Assembly (NCBI GenBank): GCA_964649815.1
Contig: CAZYQC010000004.1
Location: 1 to 64,000 of the forward strand
Origin: G013214665 sp964649815
GTDB taxonomy: Bacteria; Pseudomonadota; Alphaproteobacteria; Rhodobacterales; Rhodobacteraceae
Length of the DNA: 64,000 nt
Direction: 5' to 3'
Under the pieces are notes generated by a model. The model saw only the letters and a list, made by a program, of their open reading frames with translations. It was not told the origin of the DNA and made no database searches. Every line of letters starts with the position of its first letter. Position 1 is the first letter of the stretch. Position numbers and translations under genes: made by a program. Below, piece after piece: positions 44,358 to 52,907 of this stretch.

Positions 44358-46364
44358 TCAAAGGCGATCGCGGGGGATCTTTTCCTTTACCTCTTTTTGG
44401 AAAACGCAAACTTCGTTTTCAAAAGCCGACAATGTCGCAGACAGGTAGAAATTTGTCGCATCTGAGTGCATATCACAGGTCGCTTCGGTCCGCATCGTGA
44501 TGTCACCGCGAATTGTCTCGTCTGTCCAATGGCAATGACCGCTTGCACACAGCGGATCGTCGGGGTGGATGGACCAACGTTCTCGGGCAATTGAGCCATT
44601 GATCAACCCATGATCGAGATCACGCACAGCGCCGAAATCGTCTTCGATGATCAAATGAACCGCGCCTGTGACGTGATCGACCTCGGTTCGGCGGACGTGG
44701 GAATCAGCACGAACCTCTTCTGTGGCCCAGGGCTCTTCGGCCTCTGGCGGCAAAAACTGGATAGCGGCGCCGGTCTCTTGAGGCGCAGGCAGAGCGATGT
44801 CGCCGCGGTGTAACCGCAGCTGGGTGGCCTGCGGCGAGGGCCAGATCAAGGGCCAATATGCCGTTGAAATTGCAACACGCAGCCGATCACCGGCGGGGAC
44901 TTTGTACCCGATATGATCCAGAGAAATCTCGATCTCTGTTGGCGTGTCCGGCGACAAAGCTGTCGGCGTTTCTGCGCCCGTGCGATGCGACAGGTTCAAA
45001 ACGCCATAGGTGATCCGCGTGGACGCACCGTCTGCGTGCACGTGATTCAAACGCACCGCAATCTGCGCCTGGGGATGGCTGGACGACAGCCACAGCCGCA
45101 GGGTCGGGCGCCCCAGAATGTCCAGATCGGCGTCCAGTGGCGCCGACGTCCAGCAAGCGCTTTTGGCATCATCAGCCCGTTGATCACCGGGCATCTCTGG
45201 CCCCAACCAAATCGCGCAATATTCGCCCGCGTCCATTCCGGTATCAGCAGGTGATGCGATCAGCGTGTCGGTCTGCGCGTCCGCATCCCCAAGTGTCCCT
45301 CCGTCACTCAGTTTGAATGCGGTGGCCTGTGCTGTCCCCGCGGGGTCAACGTGGCAGGTGCCAGCGTCCTGGCTAATCCAACGGCCGCTGCGCTCAGAGT
45401 ACCAGGTTGCCGGACGCACGCCGTCCATCACGTAGGCGCGATAATCCGGGTCCGCCTCGACGCCGGTGTCGTGCCCCTTTAGCCAGCGGTCCCACCAGCG
45501 CAACGCCTCTTGCAGAAACCCGATGCGGGGCTCGGGAACGGCAAAATGCGGGTATTTGTGAACCCAAGGGCCAACAATGCCCTTTGCACCGGGGATCGCG
45601 TCAACAATCTGGGGAACGGCGTTTTTGTAAGCGTCACCCCAACCGCCGACGGCCAGCACCTTGGCGGTGATGGCGGAAAAGTCTTCGCAAACCGATCCGT
45701 GTTTCCAATAGGCATCCCGTGTCTGATGCCCCAGCCATGTCGCAGGCAAGAACGGCTCGGCCTCGAGCCGCTCCAACCACAACTCGCGCCAATCGCTGCG
45801 CAGGGCAGGGTCCGGTGGGCGGGAAGAATACGACCACATCGTCGCCCCCCATCCCAAGTTTTCATTCAGCAAACAGCCGCCTTTGAAGTGAATGTCATCG
45901 GCAAATCGATCAACGGTCGAGCACAGCGTGATAATCGCCTTGAGCGCCTCGGGCTGTCGCGCCGCGACCTGCAGAGAGTTAAATCCGCCCCAGGAAATAC
46001 CCATCATACCGGCGGCGCCATTGCACCAAGGTTGCGCTGCCGCCCAGGCGATCACCTCTTCGGCGTCGGCAAGTTCCTGTTCGGTGTATTCATCCTCCAT
46101 CAGCCCATCGCTGTCGCCATTGCCGCGCATGTCGACCCGCAAACACGCATAGCCGCGCTTGGCAAAATATGGATGGGTCAGCGCGTCTCGGGCGCAGGTT
46201 CCGTCGCGTTTGCGATAGGGAAGATATTCGAGAATGACAGGCACCGGATCATCTGCGGCGTCGGTCGGAATCCACGCGCGGGTCGAGAGGCGGGTGCCAT
46301 CCGACAGCGTGATCCCCAGGTCGGGCGTTTCGGTGATGTCGCGCAAAGTATTGGTCTTGGTCAT
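44358..46364 (-). CDS. CocE/NonD-family serine hydrolase (X-Pro dipeptidyl-peptidase-like)
   Basis: A 668-residue hydrolase. The N-terminal alpha/beta-hydrolase domain has DGTRLSTRAWIP, the RVDMRGNGDSDG turn and nucleophile Ser124 in GISWGGFN. A C-terminal jelly-roll domain (around RPTLRLWLSS) is typical of the CocE/NonD and X-Pro dipeptidyl-peptidase families. It acts on acyl esters or amides and has no signal peptide, so it is cytoplasmic. It is 118 bp upstream of the peptide-binding protein on the same strand and probably degrades the solute imported by that transporter. The ATG at 46364 is preferred to an upstream TTG inside the 87-bp repeat. Confidence 0.88.
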   Translation of the reverse strand: MTKTNTLRDITETPDLGITLSDGTRLSTRAWIPTDAADDPVPVILEYLPYRKRDGTCARDALTHPYFAKRGYACLRVDMRGNGDSDGLMEDEYTEQELADAEEVIAWAAAQPWCNGAAGMMGISWGGFNSLQVAARQPEALKAIITLCSTVDRFADDIHFKGGCLLNENLGWGATMWSYSSRPPDPALRSDWRELWLERLEAEPFLPATWLGHQTRDAYWKHGSVCEDFSAITAKVLAVGGWGDAYKNAVPQIVDAIPGAKGIVGPWVHKYPHFAVPEPRIGFLQEALRWWDRWLKGHDTGVEADPDYRAYVMDGVRPATWYSERSGRWISQDAGTCHVDPAGTAQATAFKLSDGGTLGDADAQTDTLIASPADTGMDAGEYCAIWLGPEMPGDQRADDAKSACWTSAPLDADLDILGRPTLRLWLSSSHPQAQIAVRLNHVHADGASTRITYGVLNLSHRTGAETPTALSPDTPTEIEISLDHIGYKVPAGDRLRVAISTAYWPLIWPSPQATQLRLHRGDIALPAPQETGAAIQFLPPEAEEPWATEEVRADSHVRRTEVDHVTGAVHLIIEDDFGAVRDLDHGLINGSIARERWSIHPDDPLCASGHCHWTDETIRGDITMRTEATCDMHSDATNFYLSATLSAFENEVCVFQKEVKEKIPRDRL

Positions 46365-46397
46365 GACCGCAAGGGGCGCATCGCGGCGTTGATCTGT

Positions 46398-46726
46398 CAA
46401 GGCGCCAAACGCAGGCCCGGATGCCGTGTTTTCTGTCCCCGCGGGGACACCGTTGAATCTATTGGCAAAAAGAGTGACTGAAAANNNNNNNNNNNNNNNN
46501 NNNNNNNNNNNNNNNNNNNNNNNNNNNNNNNNNNNNNNNNNNNNNNNNNNNNNNNNNNNNNNNNNNNNNNNNNNNNNNNNNNNNTTTCTGTCCCCGCGGG
46601 GACACCGTTGAATCTATTGGCAAAAAGAGTGACTGAAAACAAGGCGCCAAACGCAGGCCCGGATGCCGTGTTTTCTGTCCCCGCGGGGACACCGTTGAAT
46701 CTATTGGCAAAAAGAGTGACTGAAAA
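46398..46726. repeat. 87-bp tandem repeat with 16-bp perfect palindrome, spanning an assembly gap
   Basis: Identical 87-bp units occupy 46398-46484 and 46640-46726; 46585-46639 is the duplicated 55-base flank of the gap. Each unit contains the perfect palindrome TGTCCCCGCGGGGACA (46434-46449 and 46676-46691) and an AT-rich part (TTGGCAAAAAGAGTGACTG). It lies between the 3' end of the glycerate kinase gene and the start of the hydrolase/ABC operon, where it may act as operator or promoter. At least two copies exist. More are possible because the repeat is longer than the apparent 55-base assembly overlap. Confidence 0.85.
46485..46584. other. Assembly gap (100 N) inside the 87-bp repeat
   Basis: Exactly 100 Ns are flanked by identical 55-base sequences (46430-46484 and 46585-46639). 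Unlike the other two gaps, the flank is part of a true tandem repeat, so copy number is unresolved. Confidence 0.95.
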
Positions 46727-46743
46727 GTTAACGGCTATGGGTT

Positions 46744-47838
46744 TCAGTCTTTGAAGGCCAAAAGAAGGTCCATCACGTTGGTCCCTGTTGGGCCGGTTGT
46801 GAACAAGGCCTTGCGGGACTTTAGCCAGGGGTAGATGTCTGCGCGGTGCAAGGCGTCTGCGCCGGATGCTTCCCAGGTTTCACCGTTGATCATCGCGCCT
46901 GCGGCATCGGTAGGCCCGTCGGTGCCATCCGTCCCGGCGACCAAGATCTGAATGTCCGGCACACCGGCAAGCGCGCGGGCAAGACCGGCGGCAAGCGCCA
47001 TGTTCCGCCCGCCTTTGCCAGGATTTTGCGGCAGGCGTACCGTCGGCTCTCCGCCCAAAATCATGAGGCCCGACGGCATAGCGCGAATCCGCTCGGCCAA
47101 TTGTGGGGCAAGGGTTTCGACATCCTCATACAGCGCTTCTTCATTGGCGGTGACGGCGACGTTTGCAGCGCGCGCAACGGCCGTGCGTGCGATGGCGTTG
47201 GAGGCAACGATATGCGCCTCAAAGTCAAAGGCGCGGTCGGCAGGGGCGTCTCCGATGCCGGAACCGATGACCGACAGCGCATCTCCTTCGACATCCGAGA
47301 TCGCCAGGGTGGTGATGCGGGCTCCGGTAAAGTGCTGCGCCAGCTTGCCACCCTTGATCAGGCTGATCTCTTTGCGCCGGGCGTTCATCGCGTGGATGTC
47401 CGCACCAGAGGCCAACAGCCGTTGGGTCTCTGCGCCGAGGCGTTCAAGATCCCAACCGTCGGGCAAGGCTTCGACAAGGGCAGATGCGCCGCCAGAGACC
47501 AGCAACAAGAGATGCGCCGCAGGGCCACAGGCGCGTACCGCCTCGATCGCAGCGGTGCCCGCCACCAACGATTGCGCATCAGGGACAGGATGCGCGGCTT
47601 GGATTACGCGGGCATGGGCAGGCGCGCCTTCGGCGTGGTGATGTTTGGTGATCACCAGACAAGGCGCATCCGGGAAAGCCGCCGCCGCGGGCCGCGCCAT
47701 CGCCACAGCCGCTTTGCCAACGGACAGGATATGCGTGGGCGGTGCAGGCAAGTGCTGGAATGCCGCGGCCACAGCCGTGTCGCCCTGAACAGCCCGCACG
47801 CCGTGCCACCACAGGTCGGTCAGGTCTTGGCTAGTCAT
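46744..47838 (-). CDS. Glycerate kinase, type 2 (MOFRL/DUF4147 family, TtuD-like)
   Basis: A 364-residue glycerate 2-kinase. It has the N-terminal DUF4147 domain (SVGKAAVAMA, LLLVSGGASALVE) and the C-terminal MOFRL domain (LIMGGE-like LMILGGEPTVRL, VAGTDGTDGPTDAAGAMI). It phosphorylates D-glycerate to 2-phosphoglycerate, linking hydroxypyruvate, tartronate or serine-cycle products to glycolysis. It overlaps the upstream dtd gene by 8 bp. Confidence 0.92.
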   Translation of the reverse strand: MTSQDLTDLWWHGVRAVQGDTAVAAAFQHLPAPPTHILSVGKAAVAMARPAAAAFPDAPCLVITKHHHAEGAPAHARVIQAAHPVPDAQSLVAGTAAIEAVRACGPAAHLLLLVSGGASALVEALPDGWDLERLGAETQRLLASGADIHAMNARRKEISLIKGGKLAQHFTGARITTLAISDVEGDALSVIGSGIGDAPADRAFDFEAHIVASNAIARTAVARAANVAVTANEEALYEDVETLAPQLAERIRAMPSGLMILGGEPTVRLPQNPGKGGRNMALAAGLARALAGVPDIQILVAGTDGTDGPTDAAGAMINGETWEASGADALHRADIYPWLKSRKALFTTGPTGTNVMDLLLAFKD

Positions 47839-48274
47839 TGGTGTCGATCCACAGCGTCACCGGCCCATCGTTCACAAGGCTCACAGCCATGTCGGCACCG
47901 AATTCGCCGGTTTCGACCGCCACGCCCAGATCGGCGAGCGCTTGCGCAAAGTGCAGATAGAGCGTTTTGGCGTCGTCCGGTTTCGCCGCGCCAGAAAAGC
48001 CGGGGCGATTGCCACGTGACAGGTCTGCGGCCAGGGTAAACTGGCTGACAACCAGCGCGCTGCCTCCGGCGTCCAAGAGCGAGGTGTTCATTTTGCCATC
48101 GGCATCTTTGAAAATGCGCAGTTTGCTGATTTTGCCAGCCAACTTGTCTGCAACCTCTGGCGTATCGCCGGGCATGGCGCAGACCAGGATCAGCAACCCA
48201 GGTCCGGTTTGGCCAACCAAGGCCGCATCAACATGCACCGCGGCCTCTGTAACCCGTTGGATCAGTGCTCTCAT
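47831..48274 (-). CDS. dtd: D-aminoacyl-tRNA deacylase
   Basis: A 147-residue protein of exact family length. It starts MRALIQRVTEAAVHVD, contains the catalytic SQFTL motif (VVSQFTLAADLSRGNRPGF) and ends with NDGPVTLWID, the cross-subunit Gly-Pro motif that rejects L-amino acids. It hydrolyses D-aminoacyl-tRNA in the cytoplasm for translation quality control. It is coupled to the glycerate kinase gene by an 8-bp overlap. Confidence 0.96.
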   Translation of the reverse strand: MRALIQRVTEAAVHVDAALVGQTGPGLLILVCAMPGDTPEVADKLAGKISKLRIFKDADGKMNTSLLDAGGSALVVSQFTLAADLSRGNRPGFSGAAKPDDAKTLYLHFAQALADLGVAVETGEFGADMAVSLVNDGPVTLWIDTND

Positions 48275-48309
48275 TCCGTCTCCACAGCTTTAGAGGGCAA
48301 ATGCAACGC

Positions 48310-48984
48310 TTAGCTGCGCCAGTCAATGACGTCGCCGGGGCTGGCGCGTTCTGTGCGGAAGGCATTTGCCGGGTGATCGGGGTCTTCGTATCCAAAAGAA
48401 ATTGCGCATAGGATCAGGCGGTCGTCGGGGATGTCGAACCAGTCCCGCACAAAAGGCGCCTGCGAGGCGATGGCGGCTTGTGGGATGCTCGCGATGTCTT
48501 GCGCCTGAGCGGCGAGGGCAAAGGCAGTGATAAAGCCACCGCAATCGACACCGCCATAAGCGCCGAGCTCTTGCGGGGTGGTGATGATCGCGACATGCGG
48601 CGCGCCAAAGAGGCGGAAGTTCTCAAGCATTTGCTTGCCCGACGCGGCGCGGTCCCCCTTTTCGATGCCCACCGCATCATAAAGCTGGAATCCACAGGTG
48701 CGCCGTCTATCGCCGTAAACGCCCGGATACCCTTTCGGCCATTCCATGTCCGGTGCGGGCGGAGTGCTGGCCGCGTGCGCATAAAGCGCCTCTCGAAACC
48801 GGACAGTCTCTTGGCCATCGGTGATGATCAGCTGCCAAGGTTGCGCATTGCACCAACTGGGCACTTGCTGCGCACTTGCCACAATAGCCTCGATCGTTTC
48901 ACGCGGAACCGGGTCCGGTTTGTATCCACGGCAGGAATAGCGGGCGTGCAAGATCGCGGAGATCGTTTCAAAGTCAGGTGTCAT
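48310..48984 (-). CDS. Nitroreductase-family flavoprotein
   Basis: A 224-residue FMN-dependent oxidoreductase: RYSCRGYKPDPVPRE (FMN-binding Arg), AQQVPSWCNAQPWQ, and GGFITAFALAAQAQDIASIPQAA. The ATG at 48984 is used because the domain starts there; the upstream extension lacks homology. It differs in sequence from the nitroreductase at 9852 and belongs to the shorter NfsB-like class. Substrate unknown. Confidence 0.9.
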   Translation of the reverse strand: MTPDFETISAILHARYSCRGYKPDPVPRETIEAIVASAQQVPSWCNAQPWQLIITDGQETVRFREALYAHAASTPPAPDMEWPKGYPGVYGDRRRTCGFQLYDAVGIEKGDRAASGKQMLENFRLFGAPHVAIITTPQELGAYGGVDCGGFITAFALAAQAQDIASIPQAAIASQAPFVRDWFDIPDDRLILCAISFGYEDPDHPANAFRTERASPGDVIDWRS

Positions 48985-49330
48985 GTCAAAATCCGGCCTG
49001 GGTCTTGGGGGCGTGCTGTGCCCGATAGAGCAACGCCCAGCCGCCAAGTGCAAGAGACCGATGTTTGTCTTGATCGCATTAAGCCGCTGGCGCGGGGCCT
49101 GCTATGTCTCTTCGGTTTTGGCGGATCTGGACAAGGACCATCTTGATTGCGGCCTTTTTTGCAGAATAGGCGTTTTTGGTGGTCGCGTGCATCGGAAAAT
49201 TTCGCAAGAGCACGTCCTGACGAAAGGAATGAAAAGATTTCTTTCGCTTTTGGGTAATAATTATTGACCTAAAAATGAGTAAGCGTTACTGACCTTCTGG
49301 CAGTGAGTCTGTTGAGTGGAGGGACGTGAC
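48985..49330. other. Divergent intergenic region with AT-rich promoter segment
   Basis: No convincing gene is seen; short frames are weak. The last 100 bases are AT-rich (GGGTAATAATTATTGACCTAAAAATGAG). TTGACC at 49264-49269 with TACTGA 17 bp later is a possible sigma-70 promoter for the aminotransferase. Confidence 0.4.
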
Positions 49331-50700
49331 ATGTTGCAGCCAACGATGACGCCGCGATATGCGGACCGTGTTTCGGGTATGCAGGCTTCGGAAATTCGCG
49401 AGCTTTTGAAGATCGTGAACAACCCCGGCATCATTTCTTTTGCGGGTGGGATCCCGGATCCGGCGCTTTTTCCTTTGGATCAGGTGCGCGCGGCTTATTC
49501 CGAGGTGCTTGCCTCTGACAGCGCACTGCAATCGGGGTTGCAATATTCGATCAGCGAAGGTGACGCAGAGCTGCGGGAGTGGATCGCGGCGCATATGAAA
49601 ACGCTCGGGGTCGACTGCACGGCGGATAACATCCTGATCACCAACGGCGCGCAGCAAGGTCTGGAGTTTCTGGGAAAGCTCTTCATCTCGCCAGGAGACG
49701 AGGTTTTGGTTGCGGCGCCGACGTATTTGGGTGCGCTCCAGGCTTTTGCTCAGAACGAGCCGCGCTATGCCACGTTCAAGGCCAATCCCAACGGAACTGT
49801 CGAGGTTACGCCGCCCGAGGCAACCGGCGGTACAGGGCGGACAGGATTTATGTATGTGGTGCCAGATTTCGCCAATCCGTCAGGTGAGACGATTGGCGAG
49901 CAAGGGCGGCTGGGCGTGTTGGACATTGCCACGGCACGCGAGACGATGATCGTTGAGGACAGCCCCTACGAGATGCTGCGCTTTGACGGGCTGCGCCAGC
50001 CCAGTATTCAGTCTTTGGACATTGAGCGCTGTGGCAGCATCGACAATTCGCGGGTGATCCATTGTGGTTCCTTTTCCAAGGTCTTTATGCCCGGCCTTCG
50101 GGTGGGATGGATTTGCGCGCGACAGGACGTGATTTCGAAGCTGGTTTTGATCAAGCAGAGCAGCGATCTGAATGCCTCGGCCATCAACCAGCGCGTTGTC
50201 TTGTCGTTGGCGCGGACGCAATATGCAGCGCAGGTCGAAAAGGCATGCGCGCATTACCGGGCGCGGCGGGATGCAATGCTAGAGAGCCTTCCCGCGTATT
50301 TGCCTGAGGGCAGCCAGTGGACCAAGCCCGATGGGGGTATGTTCATTTGGGTCGAACTGCCCGAGGGTTATGACACCGCAGCTTTGTTGCCCAAAGCCTC
50401 GCACACGCATGGTGTGGCCTATGTGCCGGGGGCTGCGTTCTTTGCCGATGGCGCTGGGCGCAACACGATGCGACTAAGCTATTCGCTGCCGGGGCCAGAN
50501 NNNNNNNNNNNNNNNNNNNNNNNNNNNNNNNNNNNNNNNNNNNNNNNNNNNNNNNNNNNNNNNNNNNNNNNNNNNNNNNNNNNNNNNNNNNNNNNNNNNC
50601 CGATGGCGCTGGGCGCAACACGATGCGACTAAGCTATTCGCTGCCGGGGCCAGACGACATCCGCACCGGCTGTGCCCGGTTGGGCGCGGCTTTGGCCTAG
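49331..50700 (+). CDS. PLP-dependent aminotransferase (fold I, 2-aminoadipate/aromatic type); split by an assembly gap
   Basis: Collapsing the gap gives a continuous 404-residue aminotransferase. It has substrate/PLP features GIISFAGGIPDP, the NGAQQGLE cofactor-binding stretch, and PDFANPSGETI. The PLP Lys is in HCGSFSKVFMPGLRVGW, and the C terminus is DDIRTGCARLGAALA. It resembles LysN/2-aminoadipate or valine-pyruvate type enzymes. The ATG at 49331 follows GGAGGGA by 6 nt, which fixes the start. Amino-donor and substrate remain open. Confidence 0.9.
50500..50599. other. Assembly gap (100 N) within the aminotransferase gene
   Basis: Exactly 100 Ns are flanked by identical 55-base sequences at 50445-50499 and 50600-50654. 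Removing 155 bases restores a 1215-base open frame. Confidence 0.97.
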
Positions 50701-50717
50701 GGTCAGGGCCCTAGGCC
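50694..50717. terminator. Hairpin between convergent aminotransferase and zinc-ribbon genes
   Basis: GGCCTAGGG pairs perfectly with CCCTAGGCC over a 6-nt loop and includes the aminotransferase stop codon. There is no T run, so termination is only a possibility. Confidence 0.4.
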
Positions 50718-50737
50718 TGTTGCTCGGGTCGCTGGGG

Positions 50738-51853
50738 TTACTGCGACTGGGCCATGACAAAGCCAACGGCCGCCGCGAAGATCAGGCCCAAAACGACGGC
50801 AAAGGCGATTTTCCACCGCGACCAGGGCCGTTCGCCCTGGACCCGGCCGGTGCGGCCGTTAACGACAAAGCGATAGGTCTCGCCGCGGAATTTGTAAGCG
50901 GCGAGCCACACCGGCAGCAAAACGTGTTTGAAGGTCACGTCGCTGACCTTGGTATCTACGTGATGGATCCGCTGACGGTCGCCTCCGATGTCGAATTTGA
51001 TGTCCCGCTCGATGATATGATCCATCAAGGCGCGGGCCTCGTCATAGCCGTCCAAAAGCTCGACCTGATACCCCTCGGCCCGGAAACCCGCCAGGAATTC
51101 CGGGTGATACGGTTCGAGCGCAGAGAGATCCCACGGCTCGAGGCCGTCGGTATATGTTTTGGGCAGTGATTTTGAGGCCAGGACGAGGACGTCATCAAAA
51201 AACCTAGACACACGGCCTTTGACACGGCGCCAGCGGACTTTTGGCACCTTCACCCGTTTGGATTTGCCATCGTGCACGACGGTCATCGTCTGATAATAGA
51301 CCGTGCCGCGTTCGCCGCTGTAGGCGCTTTTGGTGTCGGCATCAAAGGTCCAGTACGGCACGTAGATGCCCTGCATCGGACGGGATTTGCGCGCGTATTC
51401 TTGCAAACCGTTTGGTGCGAACCACAAAGAGCCAAGCCATTCGGTCATGGCGGCGCGGGCCTCTTTTTCGGCCAACGCAAATGGCAGCAGGCCAGCCGGC
51501 TTGATATGGCGGTGGACGCCGGTGTCGGTGACGACGGGCGTGGCGCAAAACGGGCATTCCTTTGCGTGGACGTCGGCGTCAAATTCGACCTGCGCGCCGC
51601 AATTGGGACAGTTCGAGACGCGGGTCTCTTCCATTTCGGCTTCGGGGAGCTTGGCCTCGATCGCTGCGCGAAAATCGAGCTCATCGATCGGAGATACCTG
51701 CCTGCCGGTGCCTTCGACGGACGAGGTGTTGCCGCAGAAATCGCAGGTCAGCGTGCCTGTGGACGGCTCAAAGCGGAAGTCAGCGCCGCAATTGTCACAC
51801 GGAAAGCGATGGTCAGCGCGTTCAGGCGCGGGTGGAGGGGCGGTATCGGTCAT
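50738..51853 (-). CDS. Zinc-ribbon membrane protein (TFIIB-type zinc finger, YdjG-like)
   Basis: A 371-residue protein with two N-terminal zinc ribbons (CDNCGADF with CDFCGN; CPNCGAQV with CPFCAT). A middle domain follows (VPYWTFDADTKSAYSGERG, a region seen in membrane zinc-ribbon proteins), and a single C-terminal membrane helix (WKIAFAVVLGLIFAAAVGFVMA). It is the last gene of the XpaC-TelA-DUF2927-SPFH-b561 operon. Bacillus pairs a similar zinc-ribbon protein (YdjG) with an SPFH protein (YdjI) at the membrane, and both kinds are present here. Function not established. Confidence 0.8.
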   Translation of the reverse strand: MTDTAPPPAPERADHRFPCDNCGADFRFEPSTGTLTCDFCGNTSSVEGTGRQVSPIDELDFRAAIEAKLPEAEMEETRVSNCPNCGAQVEFDADVHAKECPFCATPVVTDTGVHRHIKPAGLLPFALAEKEARAAMTEWLGSLWFAPNGLQEYARKSRPMQGIYVPYWTFDADTKSAYSGERGTVYYQTMTVVHDGKSKRVKVPKVRWRRVKGRVSRFFDDVLVLASKSLPKTYTDGLEPWDLSALEPYHPEFLAGFRAEGYQVELLDGYDEARALMDHIIERDIKFDIGGDRQRIHHVDTKVSDVTFKHVLLPVWLAAYKFRGETYRFVVNGRTGRVQGERPWSRWKIAFAVVLGLIFAAAVGFVMAQSQ

Positions 51854-51856
51854 GGA

Positions 51857-52276
51857 TTAGATCATGTCATGAAGAATGCGGGGGGTCATCCGACGCAAGG
51901 CGCCGTCGTTAAGGCTGGTATGACGCCAGAGATGAAAAATCGCGTGAAGCGTGCTGGCGGAGAACAAATAGAAATAGAGGACGGGCAAGTCGGCGTTTGG
52001 CAAATAGCCAAGCTGCTGGGCCAAAGTGGCACCGGACACATAGGCCAGAAAGGCATATAGCGCGCGGTGCGCCCAAGGGTGAAAAACACGCAGAGCCCCC
52101 AGGAGCTTTGGCCCCGGTCCCGACATCAGGCCAGCCACACAGGCAATCCCCGTCATGCTCAGGCCGACAAGGCCAAAGGACCAGGCGAGCCAAGGCAAAG
52201 GCCCACCCGCCATCAGACAAACCAACAGCAAGAGCGTCGCCCAATGAAGCGTGAGTGTCAGTCGACGTCTTATCAC
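51857..52276 (-). CDS. Cytochrome b561-like membrane protein, paralogue 2
   Basis: A 139-residue four-helix membrane protein. Histidines at LHWATLLL, HPWAHRALYAF and LHAIFHLWRHT are suited to bind haem b as in the b561 family. The ending SLNDGALRRMTPRILHDMI closely parallels the neighbour's ending (WLGDNALRIMTPKALHKIL), so the two genes are tandem paralogues. It is shorter than a full b561. Possible partner in electron transfer within the envelope operon. Confidence 0.75.
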   Translation of the reverse strand: MIRRRLTLTLHWATLLLLVCLMAGGPLPWLAWSFGLVGLSMTGIACVAGLMSGPGPKLLGALRVFHPWAHRALYAFLAYVSGATLAQQLGYLPNADLPVLYFYLFSASTLHAIFHLWRHTSLNDGALRRMTPRILHDMI

Positions 52277-52286
52277 AAACCGACCC

Positions 52287-52814
52287 TCACAAGATTTTAT
52301 GCAGCGCTTTTGGCGTCATGATGCGCAGAGCGTTGTCCCCAAGCCAGAGGTGCCGCCAGAGGTGAAAGGCAATGTGCACAAGCAAAAGAAGGACCAGCAG
52401 GTTAAACGCGATTTCGTGCACCTCTTCGAAAAAGTCGTGCAAAGCTTTGGCGCCGATGCCCGGAAAGAACGGGACGACGCCAAAGAGGCGAATGGCATAG
52501 GGGGCTGCGAACCCGGCGAGTGCGCCGGTCAGCACGACGGCAGGCAATCCCCACGACAACAATCGGTGGTTCACGGGATGCAAAGCTTTGCCCCATGTGG
52601 GCAGCTTTGGTCCCGGTTTGGATGCCAATCCGTGACGGGCATAGATGGTGAACCAGGCCGTCGCGATCACGGCCAGGATCGTACCCATCCCGGCATGCGT
52701 CGCCAGCGCAGCAGCACCGAGGCGGTCGACGTCCTCGGGCTCTACAAAAAAGAAGTAGAGGATCAGGCCGAAGCTGAGCCAATGCAGCCACTTGAGTGTC
52801 GCGCGTCGTGTCAT
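52287..52814 (-). CDS. Cytochrome b561-like membrane protein, paralogue 1
   Basis: A 175-residue protein with about four membrane helices and the b561 histidine set: LKWLHWLSFG, LATHAGMG, ALHPVNHRLLSW, LHDFFEEVHEIAFN, VHIAFHLWRH. It starts at the ATG at 52814 next to the domain; the upstream extension is not homologous. It lies 10 bp before paralogue 2 and after the SPFH gene. Prokaryotic b561 proteins shuttle electrons between quinone and periplasmic partners or superoxide. Confidence 0.82.
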   Translation of the reverse strand: MTRRATLKWLHWLSFGLILYFFFVEPEDVDRLGAAALATHAGMGTILAVIATAWFTIYARHGLASKPGPKLPTWGKALHPVNHRLLSWGLPAVVLTGALAGFAAPYAIRLFGVVPFFPGIGAKALHDFFEEVHEIAFNLLVLLLLVHIAFHLWRHLWLGDNALRIMTPKALHKIL

Positions 52815-52907
52815 ACGAAATGCCAAGTTGGCAAGCGGATCAGAGCCGCACGCTGATGCGCGCGACCCGTCTTTCGCCAAAGGGCGCTTTTGCGCGCCGT
52901 CATGCGA

